This document shows, piece after piece, positions 24,042 through 31,559 of a stretch of 47,742 nt of DNA (position 1 is its first letter; the number at the start of each line of letters is the position of its first letter). A program made the translations under genes and the position numbers. The stretch comes from Agrobacterium tumefaciens (GTDB lineage: Bacteria; Pseudomonadota; Alphaproteobacteria; Rhizobiales; Rhizobiaceae), in the NCBI RefSeq assembly GCF_005221385.1, contig NZ_CP039906.1:1-47742 (forward strand), read 5' to 3'. Below the pieces are notes generated by a model. That model was not told where the DNA came from. It searched no databases and saw nothing but the letters and a program-made list of their open reading frames with translations.

Positions 24042-24962
24042 ATGTTTAGCCTTTCGCATGTCGCAGCATTCATAGAGGTAATCGAAACTGGCAGCTTTCA
24101 CGAGGCGTCGCGACGGCTTCAGATATCCCAACCGACTGTCTCACATAATGTGAAACGATTGGAGGATATACTAGGGGTGCGGCTGGTCGAGAGGAGGAAG
24201 GACAAGTGTGTGCCGACTCGGCAAGGGCTCGTATTCTTGCCATTCGCACGCAGCCTTTTGACCGTCACGAAGAGATCTCTGGACCGCCTGCACAGCGGCC
24301 GGATTACGTTGGGTGCCAGTACTAACATCGGTACCTATATTTTGCCAGTCCACTTGAAGCGTTTACAGGATGCTCAAGGCCGGCCACCTGAGGTGGCCGT
24401 TGCCTCAAATCCTGAAATCATCGAAAAGCTCTTGAGGAAGGAGATTGATCTAGCCTTTACCGAATGGTGGGACGATCGAAAAGGATATCAAGCCCGCCTT
24501 TGGCGGAAGGAAAAGCTGGTAATAATCGTATCCCCACAGCATAATTGGAGGACGCGAAAAACAATTGAAGCGGCAGAGTTATTTCAAGAGTCCCTCATTG
24601 GCGGAGAACGTGGAACCGGTACCGGATCCGTGCTCCGCGAGGCCTTCGGCCAAGCGGCAGAGCAATTCCCAATCTCATTCAATGTCGGGAGCACTGAGGC
24701 TGTGAAGCATGCAGTTCGAGCTGGTCTCGGCATTTCGATCGTGATGAGGAGCACTGTCCTCGATGAGCTCGCGTCGGGTAGGCTTTATGAGGTTTCTGTT
24801 GAGAATGTGGTTCTCGAAAAGTCTGTGTGGGCTGTACATCCCGTACATATGGAGGATGGTTCACCGGAAGCAATCGCGCTTAAGGTTATACTCGATGCGA
24901 GCGCCCCTCTGGGTGACCTAGAGCACGTCCACATTACTCGGGGTCATATCCGCAAGATTTGA
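24042..24962 (+). CDS. ptxE: LysR-family regulator of the ptx operon
   Basis: This 306-aa protein has an N-terminal winged HTH (FSLSHVAAFIEVIETGSFHE then ASRRLQISQPTVSHNVKRLE) and a periplasmic-binding-like effector domain (about 90-295), including TLGASTNIGTYILPVHL and EAVKHAVRAGLGISIVMRS. Position directly after ptxD on the same strand matches ptxABCDE order in other bacteria. The effector is presumably phosphite or a phosphate-limitation signal, but that is not visible in the sequence. The stop overlaps the tail of a minus-strand IS630-type remnant. Confidence 0.88.
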   Translation: MFSLSHVAAFIEVIETGSFHEASRRLQISQPTVSHNVKRLEDILGVRLVERRKDKCVPTRQGLVFLPFARSLLTVTKRSLDRLHSGRITLGASTNIGTYILPVHLKRLQDAQGRPPEVAVASNPEIIEKLLRKEIDLAFTEWWDDRKGYQARLWRKEKLVIIVSPQHNWRTRKTIEAAELFQESLIGGERGTGTGSVLREAFGQAAEQFPISFNVGSTEAVKHAVRAGLGISIVMRSTVLDELASGRLYEVSVENVVLEKSVWAVHPVHMEDGSPEAIALKVILDASAPLGDLEHVHITRGHIRKI

Positions 24963-25113
24963 AGTAGTTGGCGCATTCCTGCGGCTCGAACATGGTAACG
25001 GCCTGGCCGACCGCATCCTTTGGTATCGCCGCCTCAATTCCCGGAGTATCCCATACAAGGGGGACAAGATCGGGGACCGCCCGATTTTCGATGCGTAAGG
25101 TTCCCTGCTCCAT
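24934..25113 (-). pseudogene. IS630-type transposase C-terminal remnant (59 codons)
   Basis: The frame encodes MEQGTLRIENRAVPDLVPLV, then WDTPGIEAAIPKD, and ends AVGQAVTMFEPQECANYFKS-CGYDPE. The final ECANYF-xxx-GY pattern is the typical C-terminal end of IS630-family transposases. The upstream part does not fit that family clearly, so this may be a chimeric scrap. It overlaps the ptxE 3' end by 29 bp in convergent orientation. Confidence 0.45.
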
Positions 25114-25302
25114 GTCGCGAATATTCGGCCGTCAGACACATAGTTGGTTTCCATGGATCGTTTGTCATAAACGAGGGTTTTTGAGCATGCCATAGCGCAT
25201 GCCGTCACGCCCCTTGAATGGCGCGATGGAATCTTCTCAAAACTGTTATAGAAACGGTTGTCGCAAAATGCTATGTGTCCAACGACTTTCAAGAACATTT
25301 GG
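25114..25302. other. Intergenic region before the recombinase gene
   Basis: No gene is seen. The AT-rich part contains CAAAACTGTTATAGAAACGG and several short dyads (GCATGCC near GCGCATGCC), so it may hold the recombinase crossover site and the promoter of the mobility module. No copy of the TGTAGCGG terminal repeat was found here, so the inner end of the insertion element remains undefined. Confidence 0.35.
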
Positions 25303-25905
25303 ATGGCTATGCGGGTCGGGTACGCCAGGGTCAGCACGATCGATCAAAATCCGGAGCTTCAGCTTGAGGCGCTGAGACGCGCCGGTTGCGAGAAGGTGTT
25401 TACCGAGCGCGGGTCAGGCGCTCGCGATGACCGCCCGGAATTGGGCCGAATTCTCTCCGACGTGCTTCGCACTGGTGACACGCTCGTTGTCTGGAAACTC
25501 GATCGGTTGGCGCGATCGCTAAAGAAGCTCATCGCGACGGCGGAAGAGTTGGAGCGCGCGAAGATCGGGCTCGTGTCCTTGACCGAGAGCATTGATACGA
25601 CGACGCCGGGCGGCATGCTGACCTTCCATGTCTTCGGTGCGATCGCCCAGTTCGAACGTGCTCTGATCCGCGAACGCACGACGGCTGGACTGGTCGAGGC
25701 GCGGCAACGTGGCCGCAAGGGTGGCCGCCCGCCCGCGATGCGCCCGGGCGATATTGCCGCGGCGCGCGCCCTGATGAAGGAAGGCAGCATACCGGTACGC
25801 AATATTGCGCAGCGCATGGGGGTTTCTGTTGCAACCCTCTATCGTCATATCGGCAAGAAGGGTGGCTCTCCCAAAACAGTGGAATCCGAGGACGTCCATG
25901 GCTGA
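25303..25905 (+). CDS. Serine recombinase of the ptx element
   Basis: This is a resolvase/invertase of about 200 aa. It begins MAMRVGYARVSTIDQNPELQ (catalytic Ser in RVST), with LVVWKLDRLARSLKKLI, a helix LTFHVFGAIAQFERALIRER and a C-terminal HTH (GSIPVRNIAQRMGVSVATLY). ATGs at 25303 and 25309 are both plausible. Its stop overlaps the transposase start by 8 bp, so recombinase, transposase and ATPase form one operon. It probably resolves cointegrates made by the transposase. The HTH at the end reads like Pin/Hin members. Confidence 0.9.
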   Translation: MAMRVGYARVSTIDQNPELQLEALRRAGCEKVFTERGSGARDDRPELGRILSDVLRTGDTLVVWKLDRLARSLKKLIATAEELERAKIGLVSLTESIDTTTPGGMLTFHVFGAIAQFERALIRERTTAGLVEARQRGRKGGRPPAMRPGDIAAARALMKEGSIPVRNIAQRMGVSVATLYRHIGKKGGSPKTVESEDVHG

Positions 25906-27550
25906 GCGGAGAAAGCGGCCGCCCGGAGAGGCTCTTGTCGATCTTCGACGCCGATTGTCGCTGCTTTCTCCCCGTGATCCAGGCCGTACCGAGATTGTTG
26001 CTCGTGCCGCCGATGCCTACGGCATCTCGATCTGGACCCTGTATCGGGCGCTGCGGGAGTTGAACCGCCCGAAATCCGTACGGCGCGCCGATCACGGAAC
26101 CTCCCGGATCGCCCCGCAGCCGGAGATGGAAACCTATGCCGAAATCATCGCGGCCCTGAAGATCAGAACGGCGAACCGGAAGGGGCGGCATATCTCCACG
26201 GCGCGCGCCATCAAGCTGCTTGAGGAAGACGGCGTGGTGACGCCCGATGGCCTGGTCCGTGCACCGCCCGGCATCTTGAAACGCGCAACGGTCGATCGGC
26301 TGCTGCGTGTTTCCGGCCTGGATTATGCGCGCGTCACCCGCCCGGTGGCTGCCGTCCGATTCCAGGCGCGGCGTTCCAACGAACTCTGGCACTTCGACAT
26401 GAGCCCGTCCGACCTGAAGCAGGTGGAAGCGCCGCTTTGGGTCGAGGAAGGGCGCGGCCGGCCGACGCTGATGCTGTTCTCCGTGGTCGATGATCGCTCC
26501 GGCGCGAGCTATCAGGAATACCGCTCCGTCTACGGCGAGGACGCGGAGTCCGCCTTGCGCTTTCTCTACAATGCCTTCGCCGCCAAGCCTGAACCGGAAC
26601 TGCCGCTTCAGGGGATTCCAACGACCATCCATATGGATAACGGGCCGGTGAGCCGCTCGCGCGTTTTCCAGTCCGTCATGGGTAGCCTTGGTGTCCGGGT
26701 TCTCACGCATATGCCCCCGTCGGACAGCGAGCGGCGCACGCCGGCGCGAGCGAAAGGCAAGGTCGAGCGGCCGTTTCGCACGATCAAGGAAGTGCACGAG
26801 ACCCTCTATCATTTCCACAAGCCGAAGGACGAAGAGGAAGCCAACCTTTGGCTCAGGCGCGCCTTGGTCACCTACAATAACGGCGACCATCGCACAGAGT
26901 CTCATGCACGCATCGAGGATTGGCTGCGGCATCTTCCTCCTGACGGGGTGCGGGCGATGTGCTCCTGGGAGCGGTTCTGCGCCTTTGCGCGCGAACCGGA
27001 ACGACGGACGGTTGCTGGAGACGCGACCGTATCGGTCGAAGGCGCATCCTATGAGGTCGAGCCCGAACTTGCCGGCGAAACGGTGACCTTGCTCTGGGGC
27101 CTGTTCGATCAGGAACTGTTCGTCGAGCATGAGGGCAAGCGCTTCGGTCCATTCCAACCTTCGCGCGGGGCGGTTCCCCTCTTTCGCTATCGCAAATACC
27201 AGAAGAGCAAGCTCGAAGAGCGGCTCGACAAGGTGGTGCGCCTGGCAGACCAACTTGGGCTCCCCCGCGCCGCGGTCACCGGCGGGGATCGTCCATTGCC
27301 TTCGCTGCCCCCGACCACGGCTGGGCTGAGTGTACGGCGGACACCGTTTCCGGAACCCGCAATAGAGACCGCTTATCCAAATGGCCTCGCAGCCCGTGGG
27401 GCCATCGCCGACCAGCTCGGCCGGCCGATCGGCGCGATGAATGCCGGTGACCGCGCCTTCATCAATGAACTGCTTGGAGAAACACTCGACAAAAAGATGA
27501 TCGCGGCCCGTATCCGCGAACGCTTCCAGGCGCGAAGAAAGGAAGAATGA
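25898..27550 (+). CDS. DDE transposase (Mu/TniA/IstA-like)
   Basis: The product is about 550 aa. An N-terminal HTH region (RAADAYGISIWTLYRALREL) is followed by an integrase core with Asp in LWHFDMSPSDLK, Asp in IHMDNGPVSRS, and Glu in KGKVERPFRTIKEV. A C-terminal Mu-type beta domain (VSVEGASYEVEPELAGETVT) follows. Such transposases work with an AAA+ partner, encoded directly downstream with a 4-bp ATGA overlap, as in Tn7, Mu, Tn5053 and IS21-related systems. It differs clearly from the TniA at 31560. It presumably binds the TGCTCGCAAACATC words of the 265-bp ends. Confidence 0.88.
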   Translation: MAERRKRPPGEALVDLRRRLSLLSPRDPGRTEIVARAADAYGISIWTLYRALRELNRPKSVRRADHGTSRIAPQPEMETYAEIIAALKIRTANRKGRHISTARAIKLLEEDGVVTPDGLVRAPPGILKRATVDRLLRVSGLDYARVTRPVAAVRFQARRSNELWHFDMSPSDLKQVEAPLWVEEGRGRPTLMLFSVVDDRSGASYQEYRSVYGEDAESALRFLYNAFAAKPEPELPLQGIPTTIHMDNGPVSRSRVFQSVMGSLGVRVLTHMPPSDSERRTPARAKGKVERPFRTIKEVHETLYHFHKPKDEEEANLWLRRALVTYNNGDHRTESHARIEDWLRHLPPDGVRAMCSWERFCAFAREPERRTVAGDATVSVEGASYEVEPELAGETVTLLWGLFDQELFVEHEGKRFGPFQPSRGAVPLFRYRKYQKSKLEERLDKVVRLADQLGLPRAAVTGGDRPLPSLPPTTAGLSVRRTPFPEPAIETAYPNGLAARGAIADQLGRPIGAMNAGDRAFINELLGETLDKKMIAARIRERFQARRKEE

Positions 27551-28527
27551 TGCTCGCTGACGTTCAATCCAGTTACGGCCTCGACCGGCCTTTCCAAGGG
27601 GCCGGCAACTTTGAGACCGAGCATCAGCGCACGATCATCCGCGAGGTGTGTGCGGCCGTCCAGACCGGTCGGCTTGTCGTGGTCTCCGGCCTGGTCGGTT
27701 CGGGGAAAACCCACCTTTTGCGCCGCATCGAGGCCGAACTCACCAAAGCCGGCAAGGTCGCACTCGCCAAATCGCTGGCGGTCGACAAGCGGCGCACTTC
27801 GCTGCCATCGCTCATTGAAGCCCTGTTCTACGACTTGTCTCCCGGCGATCGTGCGCAGGTCAAGATCCCCAAGCAGGCCGAGCGCCGGGAGCGCGACCTG
27901 CGCGACATCATGAAAAAAGGCAAACGGCCGATCGTCCTCGTGGTCGACGAGGCCCATGACCTGCACCACAAGACCTTAACCGGCCTGAAGCGACTGATGG
28001 AGGTGGTCGCCGACGCCGGCGTGCTCCTTTCCGTACTTCTTGTCGGGCATCCCCGGTTGCGCAATGATCTGCGCCGGCCGCAAATGGAGGAGATTGGCTA
28101 CCGCACGACCATTTTTGACTACGAGGGGATCGGCTCCGCGCGCCGCGACTATGTTGCCTGGCTGCTTGGCGCCTGTGCGGCCGAAGGCGTAAAGGTTGGC
28201 GAACTCCTCGAGGAAGAAGCCATCGACCTCATCGCCGAACGTTTGCGCACGCCGCTTCAGATCGAGATGCATCTCACCCTCGCATTCGAGCAGGGCTTTC
28301 GCCTCGGCGCCAAGCCGGTTACCGCCGAAATCGTCGAGCAGGTCCTGTCCCGCGCCATCGACGATCTCGAACCGACGTTGACCCGAAATGGTTACGATGC
28401 GACGGCTCTGGTCACGCACCTCAATGCTCGGCCGTCGGATATCCGCGCCTTCCTGGCGGGCACCCTTGATCCCGAATATTCCCGTCAGCTGACCGAGCAA
28501 CTACGACAGGCAGGCGTCCCGGTTTGA
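27547..28527 (+). CDS. AAA+ transposition ATPase (TniB/TnsC-like)
   Basis: The 326-aa protein has Walker A VVSGLVGSGKTHLLRRIEAE (about 42-50), Walker B PIVLVVDEAHDLHHKTL and the sensor LLVGHPRLRNDL. This matches the ExeA/TnsC/TniB type of ATPase that selects targets for Mu-like transposases. It overlaps the transposase gene by 4 bp. The last 89 bp of the gene lie inside the 265-bp repeat and exist again, inverted, at the left end of the element. That duplicated piece is the main evidence that two copies of this module once flanked the ptx genes. Confidence 0.88.
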   Translation: MMLADVQSSYGLDRPFQGAGNFETEHQRTIIREVCAAVQTGRLVVVSGLVGSGKTHLLRRIEAELTKAGKVALAKSLAVDKRRTSLPSLIEALFYDLSPGDRAQVKIPKQAERRERDLRDIMKKGKRPIVLVVDEAHDLHHKTLTGLKRLMEVVADAGVLLSVLLVGHPRLRNDLRRPQMEEIGYRTTIFDYEGIGSARRDYVAWLLGACAAEGVKVGELLEEEAIDLIAERLRTPLQIEMHLTLAFEQGFRLGAKPVTAEIVEQVLSRAIDDLEPTLTRNGYDATALVTHLNARPSDIRAFLAGTLDPEYSRQLTEQLRQAGVPV

Positions 28528-28703
28528 CCATGCCGTCGCTGGCAATTAATCTGAGCACGTGGGGGATGTTTGCAAGCAGACCCGGATGTTTGCGAGCACA
28601 TTGGCAAAGAGCGTGAGCACGACGCCCGCTCCATTGTCAGATAATTCGAGCAGAAAATGCCGATGTTTGCGAGCAGAGGCGCTTATGTTGGCAAGCCGCT
28701 ACA
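28439..28703. repeat. Right 265-bp inverted repeat of the ptx element
   Basis: This is the reverse complement of 19812-20076. It includes the end of the ATPase gene and the outer transposase-binding words, and ends GCCGCTACA at 28703. The adjacent base stretch GATAGGTAG belongs to the truncated repA. Confidence 0.93.
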
Positions 28704-29923
28704 GATAGGTAGCTCATTCGGTGCGTGAGCCACACATAAATGTCGAGCGCCAAGGGCGATTGACGAAGTACGCGCATCGCCCGCATGTCCACCGGCAAAG
28801 GGTGCTCGATGCACTCTTTAAAGAACGGTTCGGAAAGCTGTAGGCGCGATTGCCAAGTGCCTGCTTCGTCCTCGGCCTGCGGTTGCCACCATTCGACCTT
28901 ATCGGCCAGCAGCACGTTTTGCAGCGCCCAGGAATCCTTGCCCTCGTACCGGCACGAAATGATCGCGCTGAAAAGCGTGGTCATGGCGTGCTTCAAGCGG
29001 GTGATGTCGCCGCGCTTGCCGCCTGTGCTGTGTAGTCCGAGTTCGTTCAAGTAAGAAGCCAGCGTGTCGCCCAGGCTCAAGACGCGCTCCTTCTTCTGAA
29101 CGGCTTCGGTCGCAACCCAGGTCAGCAGCAGCCGGGGCAGGGTGCCGTAAGGCAATCCCTCCGGGTGCGCGGTGAGCATGGTCAATGTGAAGTCGCCGTT
29201 CTTGCGCACGAACCGATCTTCGGCGAGCCGGCGATGCGGTAGCGTCGCAATGGCGAGCGCGCGGGTCATGAAACCGAGCGTGCCGGCGCTTTTTGCATCC
29301 TCGGCCTCAATGGCAAGGTGCGCTTCGATCAGGTCGCGCACGCGCTCGGGTAGCTCGGCATAGCGGTAATCGAAAACGGCCTTGATGGGCGTTTCGATGC
29401 GGCGCTTTGCGGCGGCCGGCTTCTCGGCAGGCGGCGTAATGTCTTTGGCCGCCGACTTGAAAGCCCGATAGGGCTTGGCTGTGCCAGCCGGCCGGCCGTC
29501 CATCTGGTCGGCCCTCGCGCGGGCTTCGGTCTGCACTCTTGCCAGCAAAGGGAAGTCCTTCGCCAAAATGTCATTGAGCGAGGAAAGCCGTTTCGCCTCT
29601 TTCTGATTCCAGCGTTGACGCTCGGCCTGGGCCTTAGCTCTTACGGCCTCGGCCTTGGCCGTGGCCTCGCCCTTCGCCCTGAGTTGCGCCGTCACGTCGT
29701 CGGCGTCGCCGATGATCTTGCCCACGGTGGGCACGGCAAGCCGGCGCTTGGCCTCGGCGTTGTCTCGGTGCGCCTGGGCGGTCTTCGCGGCAACCATCGT
29801 TGCCGATTCAAGGTCGATGCCGATCTTCACCAGTTCGTCACGGTAGCCGGCTTCGTCGAACACGTCGGCGTCGGTTTTTTTGGTGCGTGTTCCGCCCCGT
29901 GTGGTAGATTGTTGTCTGGTCAT
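28704..29923 (-). pseudogene. repA: RepA_C-type plasmid replication gene, 3' end lost
   Basis: The first 406 codons encode an N-terminal charged helical region (1-190) and the RepA core: PERVRDLIEAHLAIEAEDAK, FMTRALAIATLPHRRL, LPYGTLPRLLLTWVATEAVQ, LHSTGGKRGDITRLKHAM and QSPLALDIYVWLTHRMSYL. The GTLPRLLL and GDITRL segments mark the RepA_C family of beta- and gammaproteobacterial plasmids. The frame then enters the right end of the ptx element and gains an unrelated tail. Roughly 100 residues that normally follow RMSYL are absent, so the protein is probably inactive. GGGAC upstream of 29923 may serve as its ribosome-binding site. It belongs to a different backbone than traA. Confidence 0.8.
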
Positions 29924-29956
29924 CGTCGCCTGTCCCTTAAATGTGGTGGTGATGGC

Positions 29957-29986
29957 AAGCCGGCAGATTGCCCGATCTGCCGGCTT
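29957..29986. terminator. Hairpin between fic and repA
   Basis: A perfect 12-bp inverted repeat AAGCCGGCAGAT/ATCTGCCGGCTT with a 6-base loop lies just beyond the fic stop codon. A T-run follows on the plus strand only, while both neighbouring genes are on the minus strand. It may be an RNA processing or termination hairpin rather than a classical terminator. Confidence 0.55.
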
Positions 29987-29994
29987 TTCTGTTT

Positions 29995-30987
29995 CTAGCG
30001 CTCATGCTCCGGTCCTTGCTGACCGGCCCGCGTGCGGTCGGTCTGCTTGGCCGGCGTGGCGTTTCCCTTCTGCCTTTCATCTGGCGACTGACGAAAATCC
30101 TTCGTCTCGCCCTGGTCTAGCTTCGCCTGGACGTGCTTGCGCACGGTCAGCAGCGCATTGCGCTGCGCGGCGGCGTCGTCCGGCATCTTTGTCTCGAAAT
30201 ACTGCGCGGCCGTGCGCATGGTCTTGTACGCTTCGCGCAATTCGGGATGTAGCTCGATGGCGTCGGCCTCGGGCATCTGCTCGAAGGCGATAGCGCGGCT
30301 TGGCCGGATCGCATCGCGCAGCAGGTCCGGCAAGGCGCGGTTGCTTTCAAACTGGTCCATGCTCAACACGACATCGCGCTTTGTGCCGGCGTGCTGGATA
30401 TGAGGCAGTGCCAGTTCGTTCACGCTGAGGTCGCGGGCGATATAGAGAACATCGCGCCCGCCCGGCGACTTCCCGAAACGATCCCAATCGAGCGTGTAGC
30501 CGGACGCCTCGGCAAGCTCGCGGGTGAACTCGCGCAAGGTGCGGCTGTTGCCGTCACTGAATGGGTGGATGTAATCGACTTCGGAATAGAGCTTGCCGAT
30601 AGCCTTGGTGAACTCGGCCGGCTTGAGCTTCGATAGCTCGGCCGGGTTCGCGCCCTTCAATACGTCATCAAGGCGGGCTTGCGCGGCCTTGTCCATCCGC
30701 GAGTAGGCGACATTCGACGGCGCTGCGACCGTCTCAAGGCTGCGGGTCTTGATCCAGTCGTTGCCGGCGGCCACGGCCGGGCGGTACTCGCCCGGCGTGA
30801 CATCATCAAAGCCCAGGCCGGGAAGGTCTTGGAATATGCGGCGGTTGACTTCTTTCAGGTGTGAGGCGTCGAAGTTGCCGCGCACCGGGTCAAGGCGCAA
30901 TTCAACGACGCGCTGCCATGTGTGCGTCGCTTCAAGCGCTTGGCGCTGTTCAGCCGAAAGCGGCTTACCGCTCTTGGGCTGATTCAT
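29995..30987 (-). CDS. Fic-domain toxin (VbhT-like AMP-transferase)
   Basis: This 330-aa protein has an N-terminal Fic fold with RGNFDASHLKEVNRRIFQDL (37-56) and the active-site loop HPFSDGNSR at 141-149. The catalytic His141, the acidic residue and the Arg are kept, while the usual GNGR is GNSR. The C-terminal half (from about 200) is charged and helical and ends in a low-complexity basic tail. Fic toxins of this class modify DNA gyrase and topoisomerase IV with AMP. The gene overlaps the upstream antitoxin gene by 23 bp. The pair is probably an addiction module of the repA backbone. No intracellular-delivery (BID) domain was recognised. Confidence 0.88.
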   Translation of the reverse strand: MNQPKSGKPLSAEQRQALEATHTWQRVVELRLDPVRGNFDASHLKEVNRRIFQDLPGLGFDDVTPGEYRPAVAAGNDWIKTRSLETVAAPSNVAYSRMDKAAQARLDDVLKGANPAELSKLKPAEFTKAIGKLYSEVDYIHPFSDGNSRTLREFTRELAEASGYTLDWDRFGKSPGGRDVLYIARDLSVNELALPHIQHAGTKRDVVLSMDQFESNRALPDLLRDAIRPSRAIAFEQMPEADAIELHPELREAYKTMRTAAQYFETKMPDDAAAQRNALLTVRKHVQAKLDQGETKDFRQSPDERQKGNATPAKQTDRTRAGQQGPEHER

Positions 30988-31306
30988 TGCGCACCTTCAC
31001 GAACTCGGGCAGGTCGATTTCGCCGTTGATGAAGCGCTGTGCGTGCCTCTCGTCGGCCTTGCTGAGTTTGAAGCCTTCCAGGCCGACCGAAGAACGGCCA
31101 TAGTTCACGGCGTCTTCGCGGCGCTTGCGCTCGGCCGGGCTGATGAGGGAACGGGCCGGAGCGCGCGACCGGGACCGTTCGACATACTCGCGCATGAAAT
31201 CGCGCAGCACCTGGGCGGCGGGCCGATGCTCTTGCTCGGCGGCTTCCGAAAAGCTCGAACGCAAATCCGGCTCGACCCGGAACGTCATAGTTACTTCTTT
31301 GCTCAT
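30965..31306 (-). CDS. VbhA-like Fic antitoxin with N-terminal RHH domain
   Basis: The 113-aa protein combines two parts. Residues 1-45 (EVTMTFRVEPDLRSSFSEAA, RPAAQVLRDFMREYV) look like a ribbon-helix-helix DNA-binding domain. Residues 60-105 form the VbhA-type antitoxin, with the inhibitory motif S73-V-G-L-E77-G78 matching (S/T)xxxE(G/N) and the following ADERHAQRFINGEIDLPEF. In class I Fic modules the motif Glu blocks ATP binding in the toxin. The added RHH domain would let this antitoxin repress its own operon. It is transcribed ahead of the toxin from a promoter at 31354-31383. Confidence 0.85.
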   Translation of the reverse strand: MSKEVTMTFRVEPDLRSSFSEAAEQEHRPAAQVLRDFMREYVERSRSRAPARSLISPAERKRREDAVNYGRSSVGLEGFKLSKADERHAQRFINGEIDLPEFVKVRNESAQER

Positions 31307-31353
31307 GGCTCACTCCGTCACTGATTCGGATAGGGCATTGTGCCCGTAACGCC

Positions 31354-31383
31354 ATTGTACTGCAAACGTCATTACATGGTCAA
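31354..31383 (-). promoter_or_regulatory. Promoter of the Fic antitoxin-toxin operon
   Basis: Minus-strand -35 TTGACC (31378-31383) and -10 TACAAT (31354-31359) are separated by 18 bp, about 50 bp before the antitoxin ATG. Flanking GTAACG and CGTCATTAC words could be operator half-sites for the RHH domain. Confidence 0.65.
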
Positions 31384-31416
31384 TTTAAATAGCCAAAAAT
31401 ACCCTAGCCAATTTAC

Positions 31417-31552
31417 TGTCATTTTCAGAAGACGACTGCACCAATTGACGGGGCGTAACGCCAGATGTGCAGGCGACTCCTGACAACGCAATATCAGAAG
31501 TCATCTGCACCAATCTCGACTATGCTCAATACTCGTGTGCACCAAAGCGAGG
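31417..31552. repeat. Tn402/Tn5053-type terminal repeat (IRt) and TniA-binding repeats
   Basis: The terminus starts TGTCATTTTCAGAAGACGAC and continues through CTGCACCA. A second copy of the inner motif (TCAGAAGTCATCTGCACCAA) lies at about 31491-31510, and a weaker one (GTGTGCACCAA) near 31533. Tn402-family ends consist of such a 25-bp terminus plus 19-bp internal repeats. It lies directly upstream of tniA. Confidence 0.85.
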
Positions 31553-31559
31553 TGTGAGC

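Larger units (their letters stand above)
19812..28703. mobile_element. Element with 265-bp inverted ends carrying the ptx phosphite operon
   Basis: Near-identical inverted repeats of 265 bp bound the region: 19812-20076 and 28439-28703, with one mismatch seen. The termini begin TGTAGCGGCTTGCCAACATA. Cargo is ptxABCDE. The mobility module is a serine recombinase, a DDE transposase and an AAA+ ATPase (25303-28527). The left repeat includes an inverted piece of the 3' end of the ATPase gene, so it is best read as the remnant of a second, inverted copy of the same insertion element. That would make this a composite-type transposon. No matching target duplication is present (ATAGT left, GATAG right). 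The flanks are unrelated genes. Confidence 0.85.

Noticed and set aside
25529..27253. 574-codon minus-strand frame opposite the ptx-element transposase
   Set aside because: Spans two overlapping real genes on the other strand and shows shadow composition.
19807..28708. ATAG near both ends of the ptx element as a target duplication
   Set aside because: The four bases are offset by one extra base on each side and the flanking genes are unrelated, so it is not a convincing duplication.
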